Positions 10,266 through 20,948 of a DNA stretch of 64,000 bases are shown here, one piece after another. The DNA comes from Endocarpon pusillum Z07020. Its lineage: Eukaryota > Ascomycota > Eurotiomycetes > Verrucariales > Verrucariaceae. Under the pieces are notes generated by a model. The model was not told the DNA's origin. It saw only the letters and a program-made list of their open reading frames with translations, and searched no databases. The position numbers and the translations under genes were made by a program. Each line of letters opens with the position of its first letter. Within the stretch, counting starts at the first letter, position 1. Where the stretch lies: contig NW_006916485.1 in assembly GCF_000464535.1 (NCBI RefSeq), forward strand, positions 128,099 to 192,098, written 5' to 3'.

Positions 10266-12662
10266 ATGGAACAGCCCACTGCGTCAATGCTGGCCGCCCT
10301 GGAAACACCTCTGGCTTCTCTGCCAGCAGATGAAGTCTTTACTCCTGAGCAATGGGAAATCCTCATTGGGATACTCGACACCTTCGTGCCTTCAATCACT
10401 AACTCACAATCAGAGAAAGAGTCGAAGCTCTGCGTAGGGGGTGCTGAATACGCGGAAGCGACTCTATCCATACAGGATCTCATACCGTCTTCCGCCGACC
10501 CATTTCTCATTCCTATCTATCTATCTGAGTCAGCTAGCTCAATTCAGGCATTTCGGCCCTCATTACAACGCTTGTTCTGTCGATCTGTACCCGCCGAACA
10601 GCTCAAAGGCCTTCGTTTCATTCTTTCAAGTCTTTCCACACGAGCTGGATCCCTTCTCTTAACAGGTTCGACGACCCTTTTCCATCTTCAACCACCAACC
10701 GCCCGCGAGCAAATCCTGATCAGTTGGTCCAAGTCGTATCTGCCAATTCTACGCTCTCTTTTCCGCTCCTTTGCGTTTATCGCTAAGACAACCTGGATTT
10801 CGCTCTCTCCAACCCTGCCAGAGGTAATTGGCTTTCCTGCTGTTCCCAGGCATGGGAAACGAGGTGAAGATTACTCTTATGAGTTCTTGGACTTCTCCTC
10901 GCCGGATTCCCCTTCCTCCATCGAGACAGATGTGATCATTGTGGGTTCTGGCTGCGGTGCGGGAGTCTGCGCAAAGAACCTTGCTGAAGCTGGGATTTCG
11001 GTGCTCGTCGCAGAGAAAGGCTATTACTTCCCATCCACCCACTATCCTATGAAGAGCAATGATGCCAATGCAAATCTTATGGAGAAGACGGCCGTATTGG
11101 CCGGATCCTGCTTTGGTGGAGGAGGCACTGTAAACTGGAGTGCAAGCTTACAGCCGCAGCATTATGTGAGGCAGGAATGGGCGGATCAAGGTTTGCCTTT
11201 CTTTACTTCTGGAGAGTTCCAGAAATGTTTAGACAAGGTATGTGGAGAAATGGGCGTTGCTACTAAAGGGATACAGCACAATTTTGCCAACAGATCGTTG
11301 CTTGAGGGGAGCAGGAAGCTGGGATACCACGCCAAAGAAGTGCCTCAGAATACAGGTGGCAAGGAGCATTACTGCGGTTACTGCACATACGGTTGTGCGG
11401 GTGCTACCAAGAATGGACCTGCGGTGTGCTTCTTTCCTGCTGCCGCGAAAGCCGGTGCCAAGTTCATCCAAGGATTCGATGTCAGACAAGTTCACTTTCA
11501 TGAAAGTGATGGGAAGAAGATTGCAGTGGGAGTCAATGGATTGTGGACGCAAAAGGGTGGCGAGAAGAAGCTGAAAATTACAGTGAAGGCCAAAAAGGTC
11601 GTGATATGTGCCGGCACTTTGAACTCTCCGTTACTGCTTATGAGAAGCGGTCTCAAAAACCCCAACATTGGACGAAATCTCCACCTACACCCAGCAACAA
11701 TTGTATGCGCCAGGTTTGAAGAAACGGTCAATCCATGGGAAGGTATGAATACGAACCTCTTGACCCTTTTCTCTCCGCCCTCCTTTCCCTTGTCGTTGAG
11801 TATGAAGAAAATCTCTGATCTAACAAAAACCCGTCTCTTTTCTTTTCCAGGCTCAATCCTAACCTCCGCTTGCACGTCATTCGAGGACCTTGACTCCGCC
11901 GGTCACGGCTGCAAAATCGAATGTCAAACCGCCGTCCCAACGTACATTCTCCCCTTCTACCCCTGGCAGCAGCCCCCTTCCTCTAGTAGCAATATCAGTC
12001 CAGCTCTAGCCTTCAAGACCCGCTGTGCGTCCTTTCACCACTCCATCGCCTATGTCGTCTTCGCCCGCGACCGCGACACTGGGTCTGTGTACCCGGACCC
12101 CACCGACGGTCGCATTCGCATCAAATACACCACCTCCCGCTTTGACACGAATAACTTGGTTGAAGGCGTGATCGCCGCGGCCAAGATCGCATTCGTTATG
12201 GGTGCGGAAGAGGTGTCTGCCATGCATCCTGACCTCCCCATTTTCGTCCGTACCCCACAACAAAACCGACCAACTGCGTCAGAAAATGGCATTGCGGCAA
12301 CACCAGCAGCAGCAGCAGCAGCAGGAGAATCTATTGACGAGGGGATCAACAATCCCGCCTTTCAAGACTGGCTGGCCCTCATCCGTCGAACCGGCATCAG
12401 CACTCCAGATCCATGCCTCGTCGGATCCGCACACCAGATGGGCACCTGTAGAATGAGCGCTGATGCTAAGAATGGTGTGGTAGATCCGAGGGGAAAGGTA
12501 TGGGGCGTAGACGAAGGACTGTATGTCGCGGATGCGAGCGTATTTCCTAGTGCCAGCGGCGTGAACCCAATGGTCACGAACATGGGGATCGCGGAGTGGA
12601 TCAGTCGGGGTATTATCCGGGAAGGGAAGAAGGGAAGTGGGCAAGGGGTAGGAGAGAGGTGA
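10266..12662 (+). CDS. Long-chain fatty alcohol oxidase (GMC flavoenzyme)
   Basis: Exons 10266-11742 and 11851-12662 give 762 residues, the usual size for fungal fatty alcohol oxidases. The 108-nt intron (GTATGA...TTCCAG) has no in-frame stop, but its removal restores NPWEGSILTSACTS. The ATG at 10266 (ATGGAACAGCCC) is the first ATG; the frame upstream starts only at GTG. Seen: FAD-binding VIIVGSGCGAGVCAKNLAEAG (within residues 222-242), the Cys-rich HYCGYCTYGCAGATKNG motif of this family, and the GMC_oxred_C block with SAHQMGTCRM and NPMVTNMG carrying the catalytic His/Asn region. The enzyme oxidises long-chain alcohols to aldehydes in omega-oxidation, with peroxide release. A (CAG)7 run encodes poly-Ala between core blocks. 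Confidence 0.92.
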   Translation: MEQPTASMLAALETPLASLPADEVFTPEQWEILIGILDTFVPSITNSQSEKESKLCVGGAEYAEATLSIQDLIPSSADPFLIPIYLSESASSIQAFRPSLQRLFCRSVPAEQLKGLRFILSSLSTRAGSLLLTGSTTLFHLQPPTAREQILISWSKSYLPILRSLFRSFAFIAKTTWISLSPTLPEVIGFPAVPRHGKRGEDYSYEFLDFSSPDSPSSIETDVIIVGSGCGAGVCAKNLAEAGISVLVAEKGYYFPSTHYPMKSNDANANLMEKTAVLAGSCFGGGGTVNWSASLQPQHYVRQEWADQGLPFFTSGEFQKCLDKVCGEMGVATKGIQHNFANRSLLEGSRKLGYHAKEVPQNTGGKEHYCGYCTYGCAGATKNGPAVCFFPAAAKAGAKFIQGFDVRQVHFHESDGKKIAVGVNGLWTQKGGEKKLKITVKAKKVVICAGTLNSPLLLMRSGLKNPNIGRNLHLHPATIVCARFEETVNPWEGMNTNLLTLFSPPSFPLSLSMKKISDLTKTRLFSFPGSILTSACTSFEDLDSAGHGCKIECQTAVPTYILPFYPWQQPPSSSSNISPALAFKTRCASFHHSIAYVVFARDRDTGSVYPDPTDGRIRIKYTTSRFDTNNLVEGVIAAAKIAFVMGAEEVSAMHPDLPIFVRTPQQNRPTASENGIAATPAAAAAAGESIDEGINNPAFQDWLALIRRTGISTPDPCLVGSAHQMGTCRMSADAKNGVVDPRGKVWGVDEGLYVADASVFPSASGVNPMVTNMGIAEWISRGIIREGKKGSGQGVGER
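12304..12324 (+). repeat. (CAG)7 microsatellite coding poly-Ala
   Basis: A CAG run within the fatty alcohol oxidase gene; in this frame it reads GCA, giving about seven alanines in a loop before GESIDEG. Confidence 0.85.
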
Positions 12663-13937
12663 AGTGAGGCATGTATGTAAAGAACTTTGAATGCAGAACC
12701 ATCTAGAACCACGCTAACTTGATGAAGACGGAACAACGAGAGCCATCTACCAAAGATATTTCTACGGATACGCGATAGCTACTCCTAGAGCTCTTGTTCA
12801 CTACACGCGCGCTTCCCTCTCCCTCTCCCCCCTTCCCAAAAATGGTAGTCTATCATTACGATCCCCAATATCAGAAAATCACATTTCGAACCCCCTCTTC
12901 CTCCCAAAGAAAAAGTCATGGATAGCTATCTACCCACCCGACCTTTCGCGGCTCCCGGAACCAGCCAGCTGGCCATATAGATCAGCGGCTGGCTGATCAC
13001 ATCCTCCTCCTCCTCCTGCTCCTGGTAGAGAAGCACTCAGATAACTACCGGACGGAAGGACGATACAGATAGGATATTTCATCATGTGAAGCACATGTGG
13101 TGTTTGGAAAGTCGGCGGGGTTGGTATTTTTCTTTTGTGGGTGAGATGGGAGGGAGGGAGTGTTTGTTGTTTCAAATGGGCCAGGTGGTGATGATGTCTG
13201 GGATATATGATGCTAGACTCCGTGTTGTGTTTGGGTCATGAATATGTGTATGTATGTCCCCCTTTCTACGGTTGTGGACAGCATGCAGAACTTTCCATAC
13301 GATGTTGATATTGGCAAATACTTCGACGCCCTGATTGTTCGCTGTATCCATGGGACCAGATCTGTAGGTATATCTTCTGGATCCCGCCCTTTTCACCCCC
13401 TCTTTCTGACTTTCACTATTGATCCAGTCATCGACTCGGTTTCTCGTCGATGCTACCTCACTTGGGACCACGACCCCAGCAGGCCCATTTCCTGCTCTCC
13501 CTTAGCTCTTCTCGAAGGAGCTCTGCTGAATCCCGGCGTAGCTCCTGCCGAGTCTTTGGACGGGGTCAAGAATTGCCCGCTTTGATACGGACACGCACTC
13601 CTTGTCCCCCCCAAAGCCTTCCAAGTCCTTCATGCTTGTGACCTGACGGGATGTCAGTCCTTACCAGCATCTGAAGTCTTTCTGTGCCTTTGTAGACATC
13701 GTGAAAGATGCGGTCGTGTCTCATTGTTGGGAAGTGTTCCCTTAATCTGTTGGTGGTCTCCACCTTGATACTTCATTTGACATCCCGGGGACGAATGAGA
13801 GGAGCAGAGACCAGGACGCAGTCTTCGGCTTTTCTTTTTAACGGAGTCTGACATATATAAAAGTCTGGCAAGCCAAGTCATCGGCAAAGCATTCTTGTCG
13901 AATACTTTATAATCTGTCATCCAAAGTCCTTCCTGAC
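12663..13937. other. Convergent intergenic interval
   Basis: About 1.3 kb between the fatty alcohol oxidase and prp18 stops. It contains a C/T-rich patch (12805-12840) and a (TCC)n run (13003-13022). Open frames here lack motifs and splice logic; I see no gene. Confidence 0.5.
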
Positions 13938-15017
13938 TTATCCCATCAACTGCCCTACATCCTCTGGCGGCCACCTTGTCTGCGCATAACTCAAACACCT
14001 CTTGATCGCCTGCAAATACTTCCTCGTCACCTCGTCACTCATGATGTGTGCCTGCTTATCGCTCTCATGTAACTTCTCCCGTGCACTCCGCTCATGGATA
14101 CCCACCATGGTCACGCCGATTGGCCACGCCGCTTTCCCAATACTAAGCCTGAGGTAGCCGTCATTGGCTGCGACATATCGGCGTTGTTGGGCATCACGGA
14201 CGATGGCGCAGATGGGGGCGAGGACGCTGTCGGGAAGATCTTGAGATTCGAATTTGCGGAATAGCGGGGTTAGGTTGGTAATGGTTTGGGTGAGGTTGTT
14301 GCTGGCGAGGCGGCCTTGATGAGATTCTTTGGTGGCTAGGTCGCGGTGGGAGAGATCACGGGACCATTCGGTTAAGAGCAGGGTGAAGTAACTGGATAGT
14401 TGGCGGAAGAGCAACGTTCGTTCGGGAGTTTTTGCAGGCGGGATTTCTGTGGGAATAAGCATATCGGCTTCGGGAACGGGTAGAAGAGTAGTAGGGACAG
14501 GACCGTTGGAGAATGTGGGTGTCAGGGCACGGGAAGTGAGGTTGCGATAGCGGCGGAGACGTGATTTGTGGGATTCGCCGAAAAGGATGGCAGGCTCATT
14601 GAGAGCGCGCAGTTTCAAGAGGAGATCAGCTTCTGGTATATCGACTTCATCTTCAGCAAGAGGTGTCCCTTCTTTCTCGGTCTGATCTTTGTCAGGTAGC
14701 TCTGGCAAGCCGAGTCTTTTCCTTCTTAGCCGTTCTTGTCTTGCCTCCTCTTCCTCTCTCCGTGCCTTGCTTTCCTCAGCTAGTCGGCGTTTCTTCTCTT
14801 CTCGGACTCTGGCCTTCTCTGCCTCTTCTTCCTCTAGCTTTCGTTTCTTCGCTGCTCTTTCCTGTCGCTCTGCCTTGATCCTAGCTTGATCAGCGGCATA
14901 AGCTGCTTCACGTTCTGCTTCGAGTTGAGATCTTTTGAGGTATTTCGTTTTGCTGTCGGAAGATGCGGACGGTTTGGTTTTGGATATTTGCGCAGACATC
15001 AAGGATGCGAAGTCCAT
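13938..15017 (-). CDS. prp18: Pre-mRNA-splicing factor Prp18
   Basis: A single uninterrupted frame of 359 residues. Residues 25-110 are a long charged helix (AERQERAAKKRKLEEEEAEK and similar). Residues 125-160 hold the PRP4/Prp18 motif EADLLLKLRALNEPAILFGES, followed by the conserved HKSRLRRYR. The C-terminal half (about 200-359) is the Prp18 helical domain with FRQLSSYFTLLLTEW, the conserved loop region ending RLSIGKAAWPIGVTMVGIH, and a terminal SYAQTRWPP. Prp18 acts with Slu7 at the second catalytic step of splicing, stabilising the 3' splice-site interaction with U5. No intron is present. Divergent from the LURP-one-like gene. Confidence 0.95.
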   Translation of the reverse strand: MDFASLMSAQISKTKPSASSDSKTKYLKRSQLEAEREAAYAADQARIKAERQERAAKKRKLEEEEAEKARVREEKKRRLAEESKARREEEEARQERLRRKRLGLPELPDKDQTEKEGTPLAEDEVDIPEADLLLKLRALNEPAILFGESHKSRLRRYRNLTSRALTPTFSNGPVPTTLLPVPEADMLIPTEIPPAKTPERTLLFRQLSSYFTLLLTEWSRDLSHRDLATKESHQGRLASNNLTQTITNLTPLFRKFESQDLPDSVLAPICAIVRDAQQRRYVAANDGYLRLSIGKAAWPIGVTMVGIHERSAREKLHESDKQAHIMSDEVTRKYLQAIKRCLSYAQTRWPPEDVGQLMG

Positions 15018-16153
15018 GATGTCAAGCTATGGAGGGATTATGGCCAGACAGACCAAAGCCGTGAGCATTGGACTTACAGAGAGAACGGCCCGTACTACTA
15101 AGTTAGGCGGGACAATTCAAGTTCAAGCTGTCCAACTTGAAATTCAGCCAAGAAACCATGGCGGTGCCAAGCCGAGGCTCTGCAGATTTCTTTAGGGCTG
15201 CCGAGCGAGCTCTACCACTAGTAGTAGCACTAATACTAGTAGCACTACGTAGTACTATCCGAGTTCTCCCTTGCTAAGAAAAGCCGTGACGCCTGCGGCT
15301 TGCTCTTGCTCTGCTCTTGCTCTGTTTGCTGATCCACGATCATGCTACTCAGTGCCGCCGATAAGTGTCCTGGCGTGACAGATCTTTCCATATATAGCAT
15401 AGTGTGTAGGAATGCCAAGCTCCAATTGAGAATGGCTATGGAACAGAGTCCATCCTCCCATAATCTACTGACACGATAAATTTGGCTCAAATGTGACAGT
15501 ATACCCTATGTATCCTGTTAGATATGTTATAGTTGACTTACTATTGAGGGTGGATGCATTAAGGTTCAGGAAGGATAACGCCAAGAGTCTAAACCTGTAC
15601 TTACTACGTATAGTTGAAAGGGACGCACTTTTCGGCGGCACCGAGTACTAGTACTACGTACTACTACGGGTGGCATAAGTATTGTTAGTATGGTGCTAGT
15701 GGTGGCTAGTTCTTGTTACTCCATCATAGTGCCGTGAGTTGTTATTCCAAAGCTGGGGTTGAGATACGTTCATTCAAATATGTTAAAAATTTACCCTTAA
15801 TTTAATCTAATATGGGCTTAACTGCTTTATACAAAAGACGTTTTCGAGTGAAGATACTAGCGCTGAACTAACAATACGTCGTATCCAATATCGCTTCCAG
15901 TAGCAATCAAGTGTCCACCGCTGGATCCATCACAACACATGTGCCATAAGATGGCAGCTGCACACGATTCAACGCGCTTCGTACCACAATGGAGTCAATT
16001 GGTCTCCGATACTGTCACATCAGGCCTCCATCGTTCCTCTACCTGCTCGATCATCCATTTACAGCCACTCCAGCTAGCATAGCCCCCATTCCTTCATCGG
16101 CGCATCGCATAGCCACGTATCCCAATTGCTCCTACTACGTATATTGAAAAGTC
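15018..16153. promoter_or_regulatory. Divergent interval rich in ACTACGTAGT-type palindromes
   Basis: 1.1 kb between the prp18 and LURP-like start codons. It carries clustered TACTAGTA/ACTACGTAGT variants (15217-15256, 15601-15612, 15641-15668, 16130-16143). The last copy sits 10-25 bp before the LURP-like ATG. No gene is supported. Confidence 0.45.
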
Positions 16154-17013
16154 ATGCCACCCTTCGCATTCTCCAACTCAACTCCACCGACCTACACTCC
16201 CCAACGGCTTGACCAGTCCGTCCAATTCCTCCGTCCCCGCCATCAAGTGCACCACCATTCCAGTTACCACACAAACCCATACCCTCATCACCACTACTCC
16301 ACCACAATAGCCCAACTCCCGCCATCACCCCAAGCCCTCGGCATCTTTAACAACTACATAGCCCACCAATCTGAATCGCTGGTGCTAAAGGAGCGCGTCC
16401 TCTCCCTCTCCGGCGACAGCTTTAGTATCAAAACCCTCGATGGCCGCGAGATCCTCCAGGTCAAGGGCGAAGCGTTCAGTCTGAGCGGGCGGAAGATGGT
16501 CATGGACATGCAGGGCAATCACATCTTCACGATCCGGAAGGAACATTTCAGTTTCCCAAAGGCGTACTATGCGGAGGATGCGCAAGGGAAGAGGTTTTTT
16601 GAGTTGGAAGGAAAATTCAGTCGTACGTAACCCCCAGCTTCAAGTCTCTCTTCCTTCATCGGCTGGCTTTGTTGTGTGCTTCGGTGACGCACGAAAGGGG
16701 CTTGGATGCTGACGAATTGGTGTTCTTGTTTTTAGTTGGCTCATCCAAATCGGTCGCGCGGTTCATCAATTCCTTCACCAATCAGCAGGAAGAGTTGATG
16801 ATGAAGGGCAATTTCTTCGATACGCATGCAGACATCACGAATGTCAAGACGGGCCAGCCCGTCGCGAGGATTGATCGCAAGATGCTAAATGCCAAGGAGC
16901 TATTCACCGGTCAGCAGACTTATGTGGTTACGGTGGCGCAGGGTGTGGATATGGCACTCATCGCTGCAATGTGTATTTGTCTGGATGAGAAGAAGAATGA
17001 CAACAAGTACTAG
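16154..17013 (+). CDS. LURP-one/Tubby-C-like protein
   Basis: Exons 16154-16622 and 16736-17013 (intron GTACGT...TTTTAG with branch GCTGAC) give 248 residues. Residues 1-60 are His/Pro/Tyr-rich. From about residue 68 the sequence follows the LURP-one-related beta-barrel (PF04525, structurally like Tubby C-terminal and phospholipid scramblases): LVLKERVLSLSGDSFSIK, repeated strand pairs such as LQVKGEAFSLSGRK and FTIRKEHFSF, and a hydrophobic final segment VTVAQGVDMALIAAMCICLDE that resembles the central helix of the fold. Fungal members have no settled function; membrane or lipid association is inferred from the fold only. Confidence 0.85.
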
Positions 17014-17327
17014 TAGGTAGGACTTATTTCAGGCGGGAGGGCCAATGATTGGTTGCCGGGGCTTTATACGAACAGGCGACCGAGGGATCAGGGTTGTCCG
17101 CTCGCACCAACGACACCGTATTCATATCGCACATTCACAACAGTACAGTTTTTTCGAGGTTGCATTTCATGTACAAGCAATTTGTTGCCGTCTGTAAAAG
17201 CTTGAGCTTCTCATTGCCTCCCTCCCTCACTCACAATTTTGACCTCAAGCACACATCTCGTCAGCCGCAGCATAGCAAGCCTCACCCCCAACCCCCTTCA
17301 CCACAATCCTCAAGATTTCATGGCAAC
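17014..17327. other. Short convergent 3' interval
   Basis: 314 bp between two stops. C/T-rich toward the right. Nothing else is seen. Confidence 0.5.
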
Positions 17328-18305
17328 TCACTTCAGGTTATATTTCTCGCCGCATCCCGTCTTGACCGCCGGCCTCTCGGCAATTCGATCCACCCACTTC
17401 AACAGATGCGGGAACTGGCTCATGTCATCTTTGGTGAAGCCAATCCTCTCCCACCCCTTGACCCAGGGCCAAGTCCCGATATCAGCGACAGAGTACTTGC
17501 CCTTTCCGTTTCCGGCAAGGTATTCACGTGGCTCGCCGGTGTATTTGCCTGAGAGATGGATCTCAAGCACGCCGAAGACGCGGAGGGTTTCGTTGCGGTA
17601 TCGGTTGGTTGCATCTGAACATCACAAGTCAGATCATTAATGGGGAGAGAGGGGGAAAGGGATGGGTGGAAAATCATAGAAAGAAAGATATTGGGAAAGT
17701 GGAGAAGTGATTGCGTACGTACATTCAATCTTCTCCGGCGCATACTGGAGAAAATGATTGAACTGGCCCAGATACGGCGCTCCACTTCCATGCCAGAAGA
17801 ACAACCACTGCAAGCACTGGTTCCGCTCCAGCTCGTCCTTGAAGCCAAACGTGTCGTCCTTATCGGCAAACTTGAGCAGATACAACAGCTCGGCCGAGGT
17901 CTCCATGACGGGGAAGGGCGGCGATTGCGTGTTATCGATGATGACGGGGATGCGGCCGTTGGGGTTGAGGCGCAGGAACCATTCTTTCTTTTGCTCGTTC
18001 GTGCCGATGTTGATGACGGTGGTGGTCCATTCGGTGCCGTAGACGAGGGCGAGCTCTTCGAGCAGGATCTGCACTTTTTGCCCGTTGGGCGTCGATTGCG
18101 TGATCAGGTGGAGGCCCTGCAGTGAGTAGTAGGGTGGAGGTTAGTATGAGGGGTTTTCTTGGAGGCTACTTTGAATTATGGGGGCTTCTGAGGGAGGGCG
18201 GGCCCGCCCTGGTGAATAAGGGGGTGGCATATAGAGGGCAGATGGCCATACCTTTGCATTTTTGACCTCGTTGGGAGTCTCATCGATGTAGAGCTTGTCT
18301 GCCAT
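17328..18305 (-). CDS. Glutathione S-transferase, Ure2-like class
   Basis: Three exons: 18305-18252, 18116-17723 and 17614-17328, giving 244 residues. Splices are GTATGG/TGCAG (phase 0) and GTACGT/TTCAG (phase 1). Exon 2 begins GLHLITQSTPNGQKVQILLEEL, the N-terminal thioredoxin-like half with the TPNGQKV glutathione-site segment of Ure2/YfcG-type enzymes; NPNGRIPVIIDN and MESA-like METSAELLYLL follow. The C-terminal helical domain has WLFFWHGSGAPYLGQFNHF and YSVADIGTWPWV. Such enzymes conjugate or reduce with glutathione in detoxification; the prion-forming Asn-rich N-terminus of yeast Ure2 is absent, so a nitrogen-regulatory role is not suggested. Confidence 0.9.
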
Positions 18306-18783
18306 GGTGGGGCTGATTTCAAATCGAGCGGAACGGGTGTGGTATGTGGTATGTGGTATCACGACAATGTTCACAGCGGGGGTGTGTGGTAGAGTAAAAC
18401 AGGAGACAGTGGAGAGGAAAGGAAATACCGGAAGCTTACGGGTGATATGTGCAAACAATGGAGATCTCAAATGCCATATTAATAATGCCCGTCTTAAATG
18501 GGGCATGTCATGTTGGATTTGTAAGTGTACGGAGTATTTGTAAGTGTAATTGTCTGTGTTCCAAGCCGCCCCGCATAGGTAGGGTTGGGCCGGAGGGCCT
18601 TCGGGCTGATTGAGGGGCAGGTAGGCCTCGATGATCGCATCTCACATGCAAGACGTGGAGTACAGCATGAGAGAGCAGAGCATAGAGGAGCCAGTGAAGA
18701 TGCATGATAGGAAGAAGTACGGTGATATGCCCAAAGGCTCATATGCTCGGTATAGGTCTAGTATTGATACATCTCGTCCTATG
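18306..18783. other. Interval upstream of the glutathione transferase
   Basis: About 480 bp, containing promoter space of the minus-strand transferase and the 3' side of the PAF-acetylhydrolase-like gene. A TACGGAGTA motif lies at about 18528. No gene is seen. Confidence 0.45.
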
Positions 18784-20264
18784 CTAACCTATCGGGACAG
18801 GGACCCAACCCTGAATATTGCCATGCTCAGCAAGAATCAGCTCGTCGTTCAAGGTGAGCTCGTCGCCCTCCGCATTCTCTTCCATCTTGATGCCCTCAAC
18901 CGAGATCTGGTTCTCCCGAAGGAGCTGAAGGATGGCCCGTGTATTCAACAACAGCGTCCTCTCTGGCTCTTCAGCACGCAACCATTTCTTCGTGGCCCAG
19001 GGGAACAACACACCGAAGTCGGATTGACTGAGATGGGCCGTATTGGGAGAATAGAAGAGGCGAGGCCCATGCGATTTGGTACCACTCGAGCCCCTCGATC
19101 TTTCCTGCTCGGCTGGATTCTTTGAAAGCACTGCTTTCATACGTTCGAGGAGGCTCGTCCAGTTGTAAAACTGCTCACTCATGATTGCAAGGACGTTGTT
19201 TTTCGGCTGCTCATCCCCGGTGTAGCAGGGAAGAGGCTTCTCCCATAGCCAGAGGGTCTCATCGCCGCGTAATGGCATAGTCCAAAGGTCGAGCAACACA
19301 ACTGGCGACTGAGGGGTGATTTGTTCTTTCAAAGGAGAATTCTCGGCTGGAGTATACAGAGATTGGAACATTGACCTGCTTCGACGCTCGCTGGCCGTCT
19401 CCGGCACGGTCTGGTGCCAGAAAACAGATTTGACAAACTGAACCACGGTCGCTGCACCAAAAGAATGTCCGGCCCAGGCCACTTTCGATGGCCCGAGGTC
19501 CAATTTCCCACTCATAGAAGGAGCGCTTGTGTCAGCCAAGTTCTTCAGATTTTCGCCGTTGTTGAGACTTGAGAGGGCAGTATAAAGAAGTTCTAATTCC
19601 CACAGACGAACGCGCAGCTGCTCATTCCTTTGGCTCAGAACTTCAGGACTGGGATCGTGCGACATCTTTTTATATCGCACGACCTTCGTGCTTCCATCGA
19701 CTTGTCGAATGAGCGAGACCGGGGCGCTTTGATCACGATGCTCGGGTGCGATGCAGACTACACCGCAGCTGGCTAGAGAGCCTAAGAGATGGCTGTATGC
19801 ATTGCACGAGCCTCCCAGGCCATGCGAGAAGATGAGCACAGGCCATCGAGCGGAGGGGCCCTTTGAAAGGAACGATGCGTCGCGGTTTGCTGGGATCGTT
19901 GTGTATCTCAACGGTATCGGGATATGGCTAAGAGACGGTGTCAGACCTGTCAAGTTGACCGAGGCTTGAAGGGGCACAAAACATACGAGAAGAAGCTTGC
20001 GATCTTAGGAGGCGCATTCAAAAAGTCACAATATGCCTGAACCCATTCCTTTTGTGGTTCCGGGAGCCACCTCGCAGAAAAGTCCTCGTCTTCCGTGGAT
20101 TGGGTAGGGTAGAAGGTTCGAAACTTTATTGTTGATATGGTAGGATCGGGTACTTTCGACGTAGAGGAAATGTCAGAGATCAGTATTTCATACTCGGAGG
20201 TGCCTACACTGAGCGGGCCACGGTATCTGGGGAAAGATGGAACGGGATTGAGGCTGGAAAACAT
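18784..20264 (-). CDS. Platelet-activating factor acetylhydrolase-like lipase
   Basis: Exons 20264-19987 and 19927-18784 (59-nt intron GTATGT...CTTAG, phase 2) give 473 residues. The alpha/beta-hydrolase core shows the oxyanion segment FSHGLGGS, the nucleophile elbow AGHSFGAA with Ser at about residue 248, a likely catalytic Asp in LLDLWTMPL, and the final His in AHLSQSDFG, an arrangement typical of PF03403 (PAF-AH type II). Such enzymes hydrolyse short or oxidised sn-2 acyl chains of phospholipids. No signal peptide is visible, so an intracellular location is likely. The C-terminal tail is acidic (MEENAEGDE). The start chosen is the ATG that leads directly into SSLNPVPSFPRYRGP; an upstream in-frame start has no ATG support. 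Confidence 0.88.
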
Positions 20265-20948
20265 TTTGTCGAAGTGTCGCGTGAGCCGTGAGCCGTGAGC
20301 CGGTGATGGAGCGAGGTCGGGTACTGTCACGAACCAAGGAAGAGCATCTAGACACGATTACGGGTAGTAGGTAGTAGGTAGGAGGTGCGGATAGGATAGG
20401 TAGTAAATGGCCTCAATGGAGTCGATGCTGCCCTGCATTGGGTGGCCAGGAATTGTGTGTGACCTGACTCTGTTCTGTCTTCTTCCATTTCACTTCTGGA
20501 AGGCAGAACATCCGGCCTGGGCGGACGGGGCTGTGATGACGAAACTGCACACTGCACACCGCACAACACATCATGATACGGTGCATTATTATTGGGTTAT
20601 TATTGCAGAAAGCATGGCAGATGGCTGATCTGCTTGGAAATGGGTCATCATTTCAAGCAGGCGAATTCCTCATCCCACGGTCCAATTTTCATTACTTTAT
20701 GTACACAGTACAGTACTAGATAGTACGCATTCTTTCTATCGACCCGTCCAGTCCATCTCCATCTCCAAGTCGACCAACTCCGAGCCCCCCCCTGTGATGC
20801 TGCCAAGCAGGCATGGCACACGCAACCACCAGTAAATTTGTCCAGCCCGCCGCTCAAGGATCATCGGCCACAAGGAGACAGTGAACCTTCACCTCCCAGT
20901 CTCTAATCACCGCGCAGCGCCGTGTTTGCCGCTTCCCATCCACCAGAG
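20265..20948. promoter_or_regulatory. Divergent promoter between PAF-AH-like and Rab4-like genes
   Basis: 684 bp with TAGTAGGTAGTAGGTAGGAGG repeats (20364-20384) and an AT-rich ATTATTATTGGGTTATTATTG segment near 20585. No coding signal. Confidence 0.4.

Noticed and set aside
12930..13600. Several open frames of 80-115 codons in the prp18 downstream interval
   Set aside because: Low-complexity composition, conflicting strands and no start or splice logic.
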